DNA of 64,000 nucleotides, taken from NCBI RefSeq assembly GCF_028368855.1, contig NZ_JAQNCY010000001.1:62001-126000 (forward strand), in the 5' to 3' direction. Of the stretch, positions 11,365-19,721 are shown piece by piece (the first letter of the stretch is position 1; each line of letters opens with the position of its first letter). The translations under genes were made by a program, and so were the position numbers. A model generated the notes under the pieces. That model did not search any database. It was not told the origin of the DNA and saw nothing but the letters and a program-made list of their open reading frames with translations. Source of the DNA: Leisingera sp. SS27 (GTDB taxonomy: Bacteria; Pseudomonadota; Alphaproteobacteria; Rhodobacterales; Rhodobacteraceae).

Positions 11365-12297
11365 TCAATCCACCGGACTATCGGGCTGCCGGGCGGCCTT
11401 GCCGACTGCGACATAAGGCTTCCAGCGGCGGTGAATCCAGAACCATTGCCCAGTGTGCTTCCGGACAATCGATTCCAAATCCGCGCTCAGAGCCTTGGTC
11501 ATGGTCAGCGGATCTGACGGCGGCACCTCGGCATTCATCACGATCTCGAAATCCAGCCCGTTCTCCTGCCGCACGGCATAGACCGGGATCAGCGCAGCGC
11601 CGAATTTCAGTGCCAGTTCTGCGGGCACGGTGGAGGTGACAGCCGGTTTGCCGAAGAAATCGACCAGCTGGCCGCCCTGTGCATGCAGATCAGTGACAAT
11701 GGCTGCGATGCCGCCTTTTTTCAGATGGCGCACCAGCTCCACCATGCCGCGCTTGCCCTGTTCGAACATCGGCTCGCCGTTCTGCTTGATGGCGTCAACA
11801 TAGTGCTCGTTGAAATACGGGTTGGCCATCCGGCGGTACAGGGCGCCCATCTCGTGGCCTCGGGCCACAAGTGCGGCACGGGCTGCGTCATAGTTGCCGA
11901 AATGGGCGGTCGCCAGCAGCACCGGCCGGCCTTCAGCCCGGGCCGCTTCCAGGGCTTGCAGGCCGGGACCGGTGATAGGCGCGGACCTGGCCCGTTCGTG
12001 AAAAGGTTTGCCTGCGTAGATTTCCGCAATCATCCGGCCTGCGTTGTCGCTGACGTCCCGGTAGAGGTCTGCAGGGTCCAGGTCCGACAGCTCCGGGCTG
12101 ACAAGATTCAGGTTGTCGCGCACACGCTTGTCAAAGCGTGCAAGCCGTCCCATGGCAGTGACCAGACGCCCCATCATCGGCACCCGCAAGCGATAGGGCA
12201 CAAGCCCGGCGCCCAGCAGAAGGCCGCGCAGGAACAGGTTGCTGCCAAAATATTTGACATGGCTCCAGGTGGAGAGCTCGGAAGGATTTGCGGGCAT
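11365..12297 (-). CDS. LpxL/HtrB-family lipid acyltransferase
   Basis: A 310-residue member of the lauroyl/myristoyl acyltransferase family that adds secondary acyl chains in lipid A or related lipids at the inner membrane. The N-terminal segment holds a membrane-associating stretch (LFLRGLLLGAGLVPYRLRVP). The catalytic HX4D motif is seen in ATAHFGNYDAA (about residues 130-140), followed by LYRRMANPYFN and GMVELVRHLKKGG. It is only 9 bases from the convergent DUF1223 stop. Which lipid it acylates cannot be told from the sequence; a role as the lipid A secondary acyltransferase is the default. Confidence 0.85.
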   Translation of the reverse strand: MPANPSELSTWSHVKYFGSNLFLRGLLLGAGLVPYRLRVPMMGRLVTAMGRLARFDKRVRDNLNLVSPELSDLDPADLYRDVSDNAGRMIAEIYAGKPFHERARSAPITGPGLQALEAARAEGRPVLLATAHFGNYDAARAALVARGHEMGALYRRMANPYFNEHYVDAIKQNGEPMFEQGKRGMVELVRHLKKGGIAAIVTDLHAQGGQLVDFFGKPAVTSTVPAELALKFGAALIPVYAVRQENGLDFEIVMNAEVPPSDPLTMTKALSADLESIVRKHTGQWFWIHRRWKPYVAVGKAARQPDSPVD

Positions 12298-12457
12298 GGC
12301 GTCTGGATACTTGCGGCGCGGAACTGCGCCCGGAAGCCTGCATCATACGCAGCAGCGGCAGCAGGTACAAGCAACTCGCGAAGGCGCTCCGGCACGGCAG
12401 CTGCGGCCAGCAGCCTGCCATTATTCAGCGCTTTGCGGCAATCGTGCCTTTCGGACG

Positions 12458-13648
12458 TCAGCCGCCGTCTTGTTCCTCGTCTTCTTCAACCGATTTGAGT
12501 TCAATCTCACCAGTGGCGACGAGATCGCGCATGGCGCTGATAATCAGGCTGAAGGCAGTCTCGCCGTCGCTGCGCTTGACCTTGCCGCGCTCGGCGACTT
12601 CCTCGCGGATGTTGTCGGCCATGCGGCTCGACATGTTCTTGAGCAGGAACTCGGACGTAGCCACGTCTTCCTCGTCGGTGGCAAAGGCAATGGCGGTCAC
12701 CAGGTCTGGCTGCGACAGAACCCGGATCAGCTTGGGCACATCCAGCGGGTTCATACGTTCGGCAACCAGTGCATAGGTGAAGATCGCCTTGCGCACAGAA
12801 ACGGCAAATTCTTCGTCTTCCTCGTCCAGCGCGGTCAGCACTTCGTCCCGTTTGGCAGCCGCGGCTTCGGTCAGGACGGCGCCCAGGCGCTGGCCCGGTG
12901 TCTGGTCAAATGCAAGATCAGGCCGTGCCTCCACCTGGGCGGCCAGCGACAGGCCAATGCGGTCCACAGTGTCCGGCGTTACATTGGCGGTCTGGCTGAC
13001 CGCATAGGTGATGCGGCGGGCGATCGGGCCTGGAAGATGGATCAGCATCTGTGCCGCCTTCGCCGTGTCCAGCTTGGATAGCAGAACGGCTGCAACTTCG
13101 GTGCTTTCGGCCTGGGCCAATTCAGCCAGATCCTCAGGCGGCAGCTGCTTCAGCCGCTCCCAGGGGTCACCGAACTGACGCACGCCGGCTTCACGGCGCA
13201 AGCGGGTATGGGTGTGGCGGCTGATCTTGCCTTCCATCGCGCTCAAGGCGCCGGCCAGGCCGTTGGGAAAATGCAGGCCGACATTGTCCAGCAAATCGGC
13301 AAATTCACCTGCCACTGAATTCAGTGTGTCACGGTCGACAATCCGCATCCGGCCCATCTGCTGGGTCAGTTCCAGCTGCAGGTCGTCGGGCAGTTCCTCC
13401 AAGGGGATCTCGGCGCCTTCGTTCAGCAGCAGCCGGACAATAATGGCGGCTTTTGCTTTGCCGCTGAGGCCAGAGGCGGCTGCAGGATTCGCCAGCGCTC
13501 CGCCGCCCATACCGTCGCCGAGGCCGCCCGCATCCAGGCCGCCCAGAGGCGCCGGAGCGGCGAAATCGCCCATGTCCATACCGCCCATTCCGCCCATGTC
13601 GCCCCCGCCCAGATCCATCGGAAGCGCCAGCATATCGTCTTGAGGCAT
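12458..13648 (-). CDS. fliG: FliG-like flagellar motor switch protein
   Basis: FliG couples the stator to the flagellar rotor. The 396-residue protein begins with an unusual Met/Gly/Asp-rich stretch (about residues 10-55, GGGDMGGMGGMDMGDF), then the FliG domains: SGLSGKAKAAIIVRLLLNEG, the middle LKQLPPEDLAELAQAEST region with AAVLLSKLD, and a C-terminal armadillo-type domain with LVATGEIEL near the end, where family members carry the charged torque helix. It stands alone, away from other flagellar genes. The acidic tail SVEEDEEQDGG is atypical. The low-complexity N-terminus and divergence leave a small doubt. Confidence 0.8.
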   Translation of the reverse strand: MPQDDMLALPMDLGGGDMGGMGGMDMGDFAAPAPLGGLDAGGLGDGMGGGALANPAAASGLSGKAKAAIIVRLLLNEGAEIPLEELPDDLQLELTQQMGRMRIVDRDTLNSVAGEFADLLDNVGLHFPNGLAGALSAMEGKISRHTHTRLRREAGVRQFGDPWERLKQLPPEDLAELAQAESTEVAAVLLSKLDTAKAAQMLIHLPGPIARRITYAVSQTANVTPDTVDRIGLSLAAQVEARPDLAFDQTPGQRLGAVLTEAAAAKRDEVLTALDEEDEEFAVSVRKAIFTYALVAERMNPLDVPKLIRVLSQPDLVTAIAFATDEEDVATSEFLLKNMSSRMADNIREEVAERGKVKRSDGETAFSLIISAMRDLVATGEIELKSVEEDEEQDGG

Positions 13649-13724
13649 TCTCGCACCCTAGAAAAGATTCTTCTCAATCATTCAAAGGCAGCATAGGCCG
13701 CAAGCCGTAAAGAAAGGCTGAAGC

Positions 13725-14258
13725 CTAGTAGCTGTAGGAGGTGCCCGTCTCCAGCGCACTGCGCAATGAGGCCTCTGCCCAGCTGCCATCGCCCCCACGT
13801 GCCCGGATTTCCTTCCATTGGGCAAGGGCAGCGCCGTATTTCCCCTGTTCGACAAAGCCTTGACCCATGTAGGACCGTGCAAGGATATTGTCCGGATCTT
13901 GCATCAGCGCCTGATCATAAAAGGCCTGCGCCAGCTTTATGTTGCCCAGTTTGCGGTGGGTGAAACCCCAGTAGGTCAGCACCATGCTGCTTTCTTGATC
14001 TGCCATTGCACTCAGCACCGCCTGGGCGTCTTCCTGTCGTCCGGCATAGGCCAGTTCCCGGGCCGCATCCAACAGCCCCTCTTGGTTCAGAGAAGACTTC
14101 CGAGGCCGCACGCAGCGTTTCTTATCCTCGTCCCAGACCCGTTTACCCTTGCAGGTCTTGGTGGTCTCAGAGGGTTTGGGCGGGTTCCAGTCGTTGCCGC
14201 TGGCGGCAAGGGCCGCAACCGGAAGGGTCAGGGCAGCAGTCAAAATGAAAATACGCAT
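13725..14258 (-). CDS. Secreted TPR-repeat protein
   Basis: A 177-residue protein: signal peptide MRIFILTAALTLPVAALAA, a cysteine pair in KTCKGKRVWDEDKKRC that may form a disulfide, then two to three tetratricopeptide-like helices (LDAARELAYAGRQEDAQAVL, WGFTHRKLGNIKLAQAFYDQ, YMGQGFVEQGKYGAALAQW). TPR domains mediate protein contacts. The ATG at 14258 has GGAG 8 bases upstream and is preferred over a GTG three codons earlier. Related small periplasmic TPR proteins occur across Rhodobacteraceae; no specific partner is apparent. Confidence 0.75.
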   Translation of the reverse strand: MRIFILTAALTLPVAALAASGNDWNPPKPSETTKTCKGKRVWDEDKKRCVRPRKSSLNQEGLLDAARELAYAGRQEDAQAVLSAMADQESSMVLTYWGFTHRKLGNIKLAQAFYDQALMQDPDNILARSYMGQGFVEQGKYGAALAQWKEIRARGGDGSWAEASLRSALETGTSYSY

Positions 14259-14357
14259 CTCAAGCACTCCAAATGCAATGTCTTGCTTATACTATCCTCT
14301 GAAACACGGCTTGGATCTGTATTTTTGTTCACAAAGACGTTTGCCCCGGTGGCAGGA

Positions 14358-15383
14358 TCAACCGTCAAGAGGCTGGGAAAACGCACTTTCAAGCCGCGCA
14401 AGCAATACATCAAACCTTTTGCGGGCTCTCGGGTTTTCCTCCACCTCGATAGCCCGGCAATGGGCCAGTTTCAAAAGCAGCCTGGCCCGTAAGTGAAAGT
14501 TGAGAATGGAGGCGCTGAACGGGCGCCGGTATGTCTTGAAGAAGAACTCGGTGCTGGCCCGGCGGACGCCTCCGGGGCCAATCTCCGCGGGTTCCGCCGG
14601 GGTGGTGATATCGCTGGCTAAAAAGTCTGCAACGTCGTAAATCGCGGGCTTATGCTTGGCATAGGCCAGGTCCAGACCGCAGGCATTGCCGCTGCCGAGG
14701 ATCAGATTGTCGCTGTGAAAGTCGCCGTGCGAAAACACGCGCGGGCAGGGGCTGCCCTGCAAGCTTCGGGATTGATCCAGCAACTGCGATGCATAACGGC
14801 CGTAGTGATCCTGAGAGATCATGCCGCTGCTGTCCGCGGCCGTCTTTTCCAGCTCATCAAAAACCCACTGCATCCAGATATTTTCGGGCTCTTCTGGAGA
14901 GAAGCTGTGCAGACGGTAAAGCCAGGCGCCAGCCCTTCGGAACACTTGGTTGACCTGTGCCGGGGAGCTAGGCGTGAGAAGAATGTCGGTTGCCGTCCGG
15001 CCTTCCGCGAATTCCGTGATGTGAAAGCTTTTGTCTGCAGCCAGGTAAACGGGCGTGACTATGCGGTTCTTGCCTGAGGACCCAAAGTGCGGCTGAAGTT
15101 TTTCGAACAAGCGGTACTCCCGTTCGATCCAGCTTTTACCGGCCTGAAAGTCCTTTTTCAGCACAAGCGTTCTGCCGGTTTCGTGCATCAGGGCAAAAAC
15201 CATCTGATCCCGGCCCGGATCCCGCGCTTTGTGAATGCAGTTCACGCTGAAAGTTCCCGCAACTCCGGCCGCGGCCTGAAATTCTTCCACATGGCTTTGC
15301 AGAAGGGTTTCGTCGTATTCAGCAAAGAGTAGCATTGCGGGAACTGTGCAGGCCTGAAAAGAGAACGTTTTTCCCGAACTCAT
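14358..15383 (-). CDS. APH-family (aminoglycoside phosphotransferase-like) kinase
   Basis: A 341-residue protein with the kinase fold of the APH/choline kinase group. The catalytic loop HGDFHSDNLIL (about residues 217-227) and the metal-binding GLDLAYAKHKPAIYDVADF segment are clear, and an N-lobe lysine sits in RTLVLKKDFQ with a following EREYRLFEKL helix. Members phosphorylate diverse small molecules and most are not resistance genes; the substrate here is unknown. It stands alone between a TPR gene and purB, just past the purB terminator. Confidence 0.8.
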   Translation of the reverse strand: MSSGKTFSFQACTVPAMLLFAEYDETLLQSHVEEFQAAAGVAGTFSVNCIHKARDPGRDQMVFALMHETGRTLVLKKDFQAGKSWIEREYRLFEKLQPHFGSSGKNRIVTPVYLAADKSFHITEFAEGRTATDILLTPSSPAQVNQVFRRAGAWLYRLHSFSPEEPENIWMQWVFDELEKTAADSSGMISQDHYGRYASQLLDQSRSLQGSPCPRVFSHGDFHSDNLILGSGNACGLDLAYAKHKPAIYDVADFLASDITTPAEPAEIGPGGVRRASTEFFFKTYRRPFSASILNFHLRARLLLKLAHCRAIEVEENPRARKRFDVLLARLESAFSQPLDG

Positions 15384-15409
15384 AACAGCTAAGGGGTGAA
15401 ATCAGAATG

Positions 15410-15439
15410 AAAAACGCCCCGTCAAGCTGACGGGGCGTT
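15410..15439 (-). terminator. Intrinsic terminator after purB
   Basis: Perfect 12-bp stem (arm AACGCCCCGTCA at 15413-15424, three-base loop, complementary arm to 15439), followed on the minus strand by TTTTC. It lies 25 bases past the purB stop. Confidence 0.88.
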
Positions 15440-15464
15440 CTGTAAGTCCTTAGCTTTGACCGGC

Positions 15465-16769
15465 TTACTCGCCGAACACACGTTTGAAAATTGTGTCGAC
15501 ATGTTTGGTGTGGTAGCCCATGTCGAATTTCTCGTTGATCGCCTCTTCGCCAAGCGCCGCAACCACATCGGTGTCCGCCAGCAGCAGCTCACGGAAATCG
15601 ACGCGTTCTTCCCAAACCTTCAGAGCGTTGCGCTGCACCATGGAATAGGCGTCCTCACGGCTGACGCCTGCCTGGGTCAGCGCCAGCAGCACTCGCTGCG
15701 ACATCACCAGGCCGGGGAATTTGTTCATGTTGTCCAGCATGTTCTCCGGGAACACCAGCATCTTGTCGACAACACCAGCCAGGCGGTGCAGGGCGAAATC
15801 CAGGGTGATGGTCGCATCCGGGCCGATGCCGCGCTCGACGGAGGAGTGGGAGATGTCGCGCTCATGCCACAGCGCCACGTTCTCCATCGCGGGGATCACC
15901 GCCATGCGCACCAGACGGGCAAGGCCGGTCAGGTTCTCGGTCAGAACCGGGTTTTTCTTGTGCGGCATCGCTGAGGAGCCCTTCTGGCCCATCGAGAAGA
16001 ATTCCGCGCCTTCCAGCACCTCGGTGCGCTGCATGTGGCGGATTTCCACGGCGACGTTCTCGATCGAGGAGGCAATGACGCCCAGGGTGGCAAAGAACAT
16101 CGCGTGGCGGTCGCGCGGGATCACCTGGGTGGAGATCGGCTCCGGGCGCAGGCCCAGCTGCTCGCAGACGTGTTCCTCGACCGCCGGGTCGATGTTGGCG
16201 AAGGTGCCCACCGCGCCGGAGATCGCACCGGTGGCGACTTCCCAGCGGGCCTTTTCCAGGCGGTTCTTGTTGCGGTCCATCTCCGCATAGAAGCGGGCAA
16301 AGGTCAGGCCCATGGTGGTGGGTTCGGCGTGGATGCCGTGGGAGCGGCCGACGCGCACGGTGTTCTTGTGCTCCAGCGCGCGTTTCTTCAGCGCCGCAAG
16401 CACCTTGTCCATGCCATCGAGCAGAATGTCGGCTGCACGCACCAGCTGCACGTTCAGGCAGGTGTCCAGCACGTCCGACGAGGTCATGCCCTGGTGCACA
16501 AACCGGGCTTCTTCGGAGCCGACATGCTCCGCAAGATGGGTGAGGAAGGCGATAACGTCATGCTTGGTGACGGCTTCGATCTCGTCGATGCGGGCGACGT
16601 CGAATTCCACGTCCTTGGCTTTCCACACCGCGTCGGCGTTTTCGCGCGGGATCACGCCGAGGTTGGCCATGGCTTCGCAGGCATGCGCCTCGATCTCGTA
16701 CCAGATCTTGAATTTGGTCTCCGGCGACCAGATTGCGACCATCTCGGGGCGGGAATAGCGGGGGATCAT
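15465..16769 (-). CDS. purB: Adenylosuccinate lyase PurB
   Basis: Catalyses two steps of purine synthesis: SAICAR to AICAR, and adenylosuccinate to AMP. The 434-residue product belongs to the fumarase/aspartase superfamily, with the signature GSSAMPHKKNPVLTENL (about residues 260-275), the general-base region VGRSHGIHAEPTTMG and the SHSSVERGIGPDATI segment. The ATG at 16769 (MIPRYSRPEMV) has AAAGGTG 9 bases upstream and matches family N-termini; a GTG four codons earlier is less likely. Single gene with its own terminator. Confidence 0.96.
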   Translation of the reverse strand: MIPRYSRPEMVAIWSPETKFKIWYEIEAHACEAMANLGVIPRENADAVWKAKDVEFDVARIDEIEAVTKHDVIAFLTHLAEHVGSEEARFVHQGMTSSDVLDTCLNVQLVRAADILLDGMDKVLAALKKRALEHKNTVRVGRSHGIHAEPTTMGLTFARFYAEMDRNKNRLEKARWEVATGAISGAVGTFANIDPAVEEHVCEQLGLRPEPISTQVIPRDRHAMFFATLGVIASSIENVAVEIRHMQRTEVLEGAEFFSMGQKGSSAMPHKKNPVLTENLTGLARLVRMAVIPAMENVALWHERDISHSSVERGIGPDATITLDFALHRLAGVVDKMLVFPENMLDNMNKFPGLVMSQRVLLALTQAGVSREDAYSMVQRNALKVWEERVDFRELLLADTDVVAALGEEAINEKFDMGYHTKHVDTIFKRVFGE

Positions 16770-16855
16770 GGGCGAAGGCACCTTTATGTGATTGCGCAGC
16801 AGATGCCCGGCCTCTTAGATCAGCGGAGACGGGACAGCAAGGCTGGGAGAGGGCC

Positions 16856-17203
16856 ATGAGGCAGTTTGCCCTGATGATTGCGTTATCATGCACCGTTTCG
16901 CCGGTTTGGGGCGGCGGATGGCGGGAACTGAACGGCGATGAGGTGCAGGCTGCGCTGGAAGGGAGGCGGCTGGTCTACGGCAGCGGCGCCTGGCAGGAGT
17001 TCTTTGCCTCGGGCAGGACGCTTTATAATACGGGGCATGACAGCTGGGGGTACTGGGGCGTTCGGGACGGCAAATACTGCTCCACCTGGCCGCCCTCGGA
17101 CCTGTGGGCCTGTTATGCGCTGGAAAGCGACGGCGAGGCCATCCGCTTTGTCGGCGAAGGCGGTGACATCACCACCGGCCAGTACGCTGAGACCGCGGAG
17201 TGA
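16856..17203 (+). CDS. Small secreted protein, unknown function
   Basis: A 115-residue protein with a signal peptide (MRQFALMIALSCTVSPVWGG) followed by a compact domain, WRELNGDEVQAALEGRRLVYG and YWGVRDGKYCSTWPPSDLWACY. The two cysteines near residues 81 and 90 probably form a disulfide in the periplasm. The pattern resembles small periplasmic beta-rich families of Rhodobacteraceae (DUF995-like), but this is only an impression. The ATG at 16856 follows a GGGAGAGGG site. It diverges from purB. Confidence 0.65.
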   Translation: MRQFALMIALSCTVSPVWGGGWRELNGDEVQAALEGRRLVYGSGAWQEFFASGRTLYNTGHDSWGYWGVRDGKYCSTWPPSDLWACYALESDGEAIRFVGEGGDITTGQYAETAE

Positions 17204-17273
17204 GCCGGCGCGAAAGTCCGCTCACTGGAAACCGGAGTGATCACAGCAGATGCGAGCAGCCGTCCAGGAAGGG

Positions 17274-17531
17274 TCAGCTTCCCCGCAAGTGCGCCAGCAG
17301 CTGCGCGTTGCGACAGTAGGACGGCGCCTCAGCCAGTTCTGCTGTCTCCCGCTGCAAGTCACTGCAGCCGTCCTGATTGCGGCAGGTGCTGCAGCGCAGG
17401 ATTGCGCGCATGTACTTCTGGCCTTGCGCTTGCGGATCAGCGGCGACGATTTCGCCATAGTCGATGCCGAGACGGCTGGCCATGCCCTGCACCAGATCGC
17501 TGCTGCGCCCGAGTTTTGCAAAAAGTCCCAT
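17274..17531 (-). CDS. DUF6455 family small cysteine-rich protein
   Basis: An 85-residue protein starting MGLFAKLGRSSDLVQGMASR. Four cysteines in the pattern CSTCRNQDGCSDL ... YCRN (about residues 49-76) are typical of DUF6455, a family common in Rhodobacteraceae; they look like a metal site or a redox center, but no function is known. The ATG at 17531 has a strong GGAGG site 7-8 bases upstream, whereas the longer frame from 17612 adds unconserved sequence. The stretch 17532-17776 upstream contains no gene, only a perfect hairpin. Confidence 0.7.
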   Translation of the reverse strand: MGLFAKLGRSSDLVQGMASRLGIDYGEIVAADPQAQGQKYMRAILRCSTCRNQDGCSDLQRETAELAEAPSYCRNAQLLAHLRGS

Positions 17532-17672
17532 GTGTCTCCTCCCATGCCCGGCCGCCGCCGGGATGGGCACAGCATGAACGGGACTGCGTTCCGGCACTTT
17601 GATGTGGCGCAAATTCCGCAGCCGTCAGTTCTCCCGCCCGCGCTACGGCCTTCTCGCGAAGTCCTGCCGCAG

Positions 17673-17711
17673 TTGGGCCGGGCACCGCGCATGGCGCGGT
17701 GCCCGGCCCAA
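17673..17711. terminator. Perfect 18-bp hairpin downstream of the hydrolase-OsmC gene
   Basis: Arms of 18 bases (arm begins TTGGGCCGGGCACC) are perfectly complementary with a 3-base loop. It lies 66 bases past the end of the minus-strand gene at 17777. There is no T-run on either side, so it may terminate through Rho, protect the 3' end of the mRNA, or be a repeat element. Confidence 0.5.
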
Positions 17712-17776
17712 ACCCGCTGATGGGGCAGGTTTCCTGCACCGTCCGGGCGCGGGAGGCCCGCCGGCGGTCCGGTATG

Positions 17777-19009
17777 TCAGATCGCGGGCTGCTCTGCGGC
17801 CTCCAGCCGTGTCACCACTTTGGCGCCGCTTTCCAGCGTCCGGTGCACAGGGCATTTGTCGGCGATTTCCAGCAGCCGCGCGCGCTGGTCGTCGCTTAGC
17901 GGGCCGCAGAGGCGCACCACCCGGGTGAACTGATCGATCTTGGCAGGCCCCGAAGGTAAAGCATCCTGCGCATGCACCTTGTCATGGCACACATCAACGC
18001 TGATCCCCTCCAAAGGCCAGCCCTTGCGGCGGGCATACATCCTGAGTGTCATTGAGGTACAGGCGCCAAGGCCCGCCGCCACGAAACCATATGGCGACAT
18101 GCCGCGGTTGGTGCCGCCATAGGCCAGCGGTTCATCAGCGAAAGCGTGATGGTAGGGACCGGACTGCACGTCCTGAAGGAACCCCTCCGGATCCGCCTCC
18201 GTCACCCGCAGAACGCCTTCCGGCGCGCCCGGCGGCGGTGCGGGCGGCGCCATTTTGACATAACGCCCGGCCCAGGCGGCAATGACTTCTGCCGCGTATT
18301 CGGCATCCGCGGGGCGCGAGATCAGGTGGTCGGCATCATCCAATGTGACAAAGCTTTTGGGATGCTTGGCGGCGGTGAAGATCGACGCGGCATTGTCTAT
18401 GCTCACGGTTTCATCGCGCGGCGCATGCAGCACCAGCAGCGCGGCCTTCAGCTCGGCAATTGCAGGCGCCAGCGCCTCGGCATTGATGTCGTCAACAAAC
18501 TCCTTGCCGATTACAAACGGACGCCCGCCCAGGCAGACCTCGGCGCGGCCTTGTGCCTCAATATCCGGCAGGGCGGCATCGAAGTGGTGCGAGACATGGC
18601 CCGGATCAAACGGCGCCCCCAGTGTCACCACGCCTTTGACCGAAGGGATACCCGCCCGCGCCCGCAGCACCGCGGCACCGCCCAGCGAATGTCCGATCAG
18701 CAAAGAGGGTGCCATTCCGCGGCTGGCAAGGTACTGGGCGGCCTTTTTCAGATCGGAAACGTTGGAGCTGAAGGTGGTGTTTTCAAACTCGCCCTCGGAA
18801 TGCCCCAGACCGGTGAAATCGAAGCGCAGAACCGCAATCCCCATCGCTGCAAGACGCCCCGCAATGCGCCGTGCAGCGGGAATATCCTTGGAACAAGTGA
18901 AACAATGGGCAAAGAGGGCAGTCGCCAAAACCGGGCCTTCGGGCAGGTCGAGGCGGGCAGCAAGGGTGTTTCCGGCGTGGCCGGAGAAAGTGATCCGTTC
19001 CGTGGGCAT
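17777..19009 (-). CDS. Alpha/beta hydrolase-OsmC fusion protein
   Basis: A 410-residue two-domain protein. The N-terminal half (about 1-255) is an alpha/beta hydrolase with nucleophile elbow GHSLGGAA, an acidic residue in HAPRDETV and a histidine in DDADHLISR. The C-terminal half (about 265-405) is an OsmC/Ohr-type peroxidase domain with its two reactive cysteines in AAGLGACTSMTLRMYA and DKCPVHRTLE. OsmC domains reduce organic hydroperoxides. This fusion is known in many proteobacteria, though what the hydrolase half acts on is not. The gene stands alone, with a strong hairpin after it. Confidence 0.92.
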   Translation of the reverse strand: MPTERITFSGHAGNTLAARLDLPEGPVLATALFAHCFTCSKDIPAARRIAGRLAAMGIAVLRFDFTGLGHSEGEFENTTFSSNVSDLKKAAQYLASRGMAPSLLIGHSLGGAAVLRARAGIPSVKGVVTLGAPFDPGHVSHHFDAALPDIEAQGRAEVCLGGRPFVIGKEFVDDINAEALAPAIAELKAALLVLHAPRDETVSIDNAASIFTAAKHPKSFVTLDDADHLISRPADAEYAAEVIAAWAGRYVKMAPPAPPPGAPEGVLRVTEADPEGFLQDVQSGPYHHAFADEPLAYGGTNRGMSPYGFVAAGLGACTSMTLRMYARRKGWPLEGISVDVCHDKVHAQDALPSGPAKIDQFTRVVRLCGPLSDDQRARLLEIADKCPVHRTLESGAKVVTRLEAAEQPAI

Positions 19010-19104
19010 GGGCGTGGCCTTTGTTTGATGTTCCGCCTAGATTGAGCGCTGATTGGGTCCGGAACAAGGCAATGGACTGGAACGTCACGGGAAGGTGAAG
19101 GCAG

Positions 19105-19653
19105 ATGAGCGGCAGCGCCTTAGAAGGCATCGGATGTTACAGTCCGCGAGACGCCCGGGACCGCGCAATGTGGGCGCGTTTGCAGGCATTCTGCGCCAGG
19201 GAGCCGCAGGCCTTTGGACGCAATCCGGAAACGGGCCATGTGACCGGGTCTGCCTTTGTGATGTCGCCGGACCGGAAATGCGTGCTGCTGACCCATCACA
19301 AGAAGCTTGACCGCTGGTTCCAGCTAGGCGGCCATTGCGACGGCATTGCCGATGTGCCCTTTGTTGCCCTGAAGGAAGCCTATGAGGAAAGCGGGCTAAC
19401 GCGGATCAAGCCGTTGTCGCCGCAGGTATTCGACGTCGACATCCACGAAATCCCGGCGGGTTCAAAGGAATGCGCCCATCTGCACTATGACGTGCGCTAT
19501 CTGTTTCAGGCGGAAGCAGGGGAGATTGCGGCCAGCGGTGAATCCCACGCGCTGGCCTGGGTTCCGCTGGCACAGCTGGAAGAAGTGACGGATTCGCCAG
19601 GCGTGCTGGTGCTGCGGGAAAAGCTGGAGCCTTTCCTCTCCGCGTACTGCTGA
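19105..19653 (+). CDS. Nudix hydrolase
   Basis: A 182-residue Nudix protein. The Nudix box reads GGHCDGIADVPFVALKEAYE followed by ESGL; relative to the strict consensus the first glutamate position is altered and the R of REUXEE is K, as seen in a subgroup of bacterial Nudix proteins. These enzymes cleave nucleoside diphosphate-linked compounds; the substrate is not predictable here. A GAAGG site precedes the ATG at 19105. It converges with dddP, with hairpins between the stops. Confidence 0.85.
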   Translation: MSGSALEGIGCYSPRDARDRAMWARLQAFCAREPQAFGRNPETGHVTGSAFVMSPDRKCVLLTHHKKLDRWFQLGGHCDGIADVPFVALKEAYEESGLTRIKPLSPQVFDVDIHEIPAGSKECAHLHYDVRYLFQAEAGEIAASGESHALAWVPLAQLEEVTDSPGVLVLREKLEPFLSAYC

Positions 19654-19684
19654 AAGGAGGCGCCTGACGGCGCCGCAGGCTGTC

Positions 19685-19711
19685 CCGGCCCCTCCTGGCG
19701 GGAGGGACCGG
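19685..19711. terminator. Hairpin between convergent Nudix and dddP genes
   Basis: Arms CCGGCCCCTCC and GGAGGGACCGG pair at 10 of 11 positions around a 5-base loop, in the 68-base gap between the two stops. A short TTT follows on the plus strand. A smaller GGCGCC repeat lies at 19659-19674. It probably serves as a terminator for one or both genes. Confidence 0.5.
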
Positions 19712-19721
19712 CTGTTTGGGG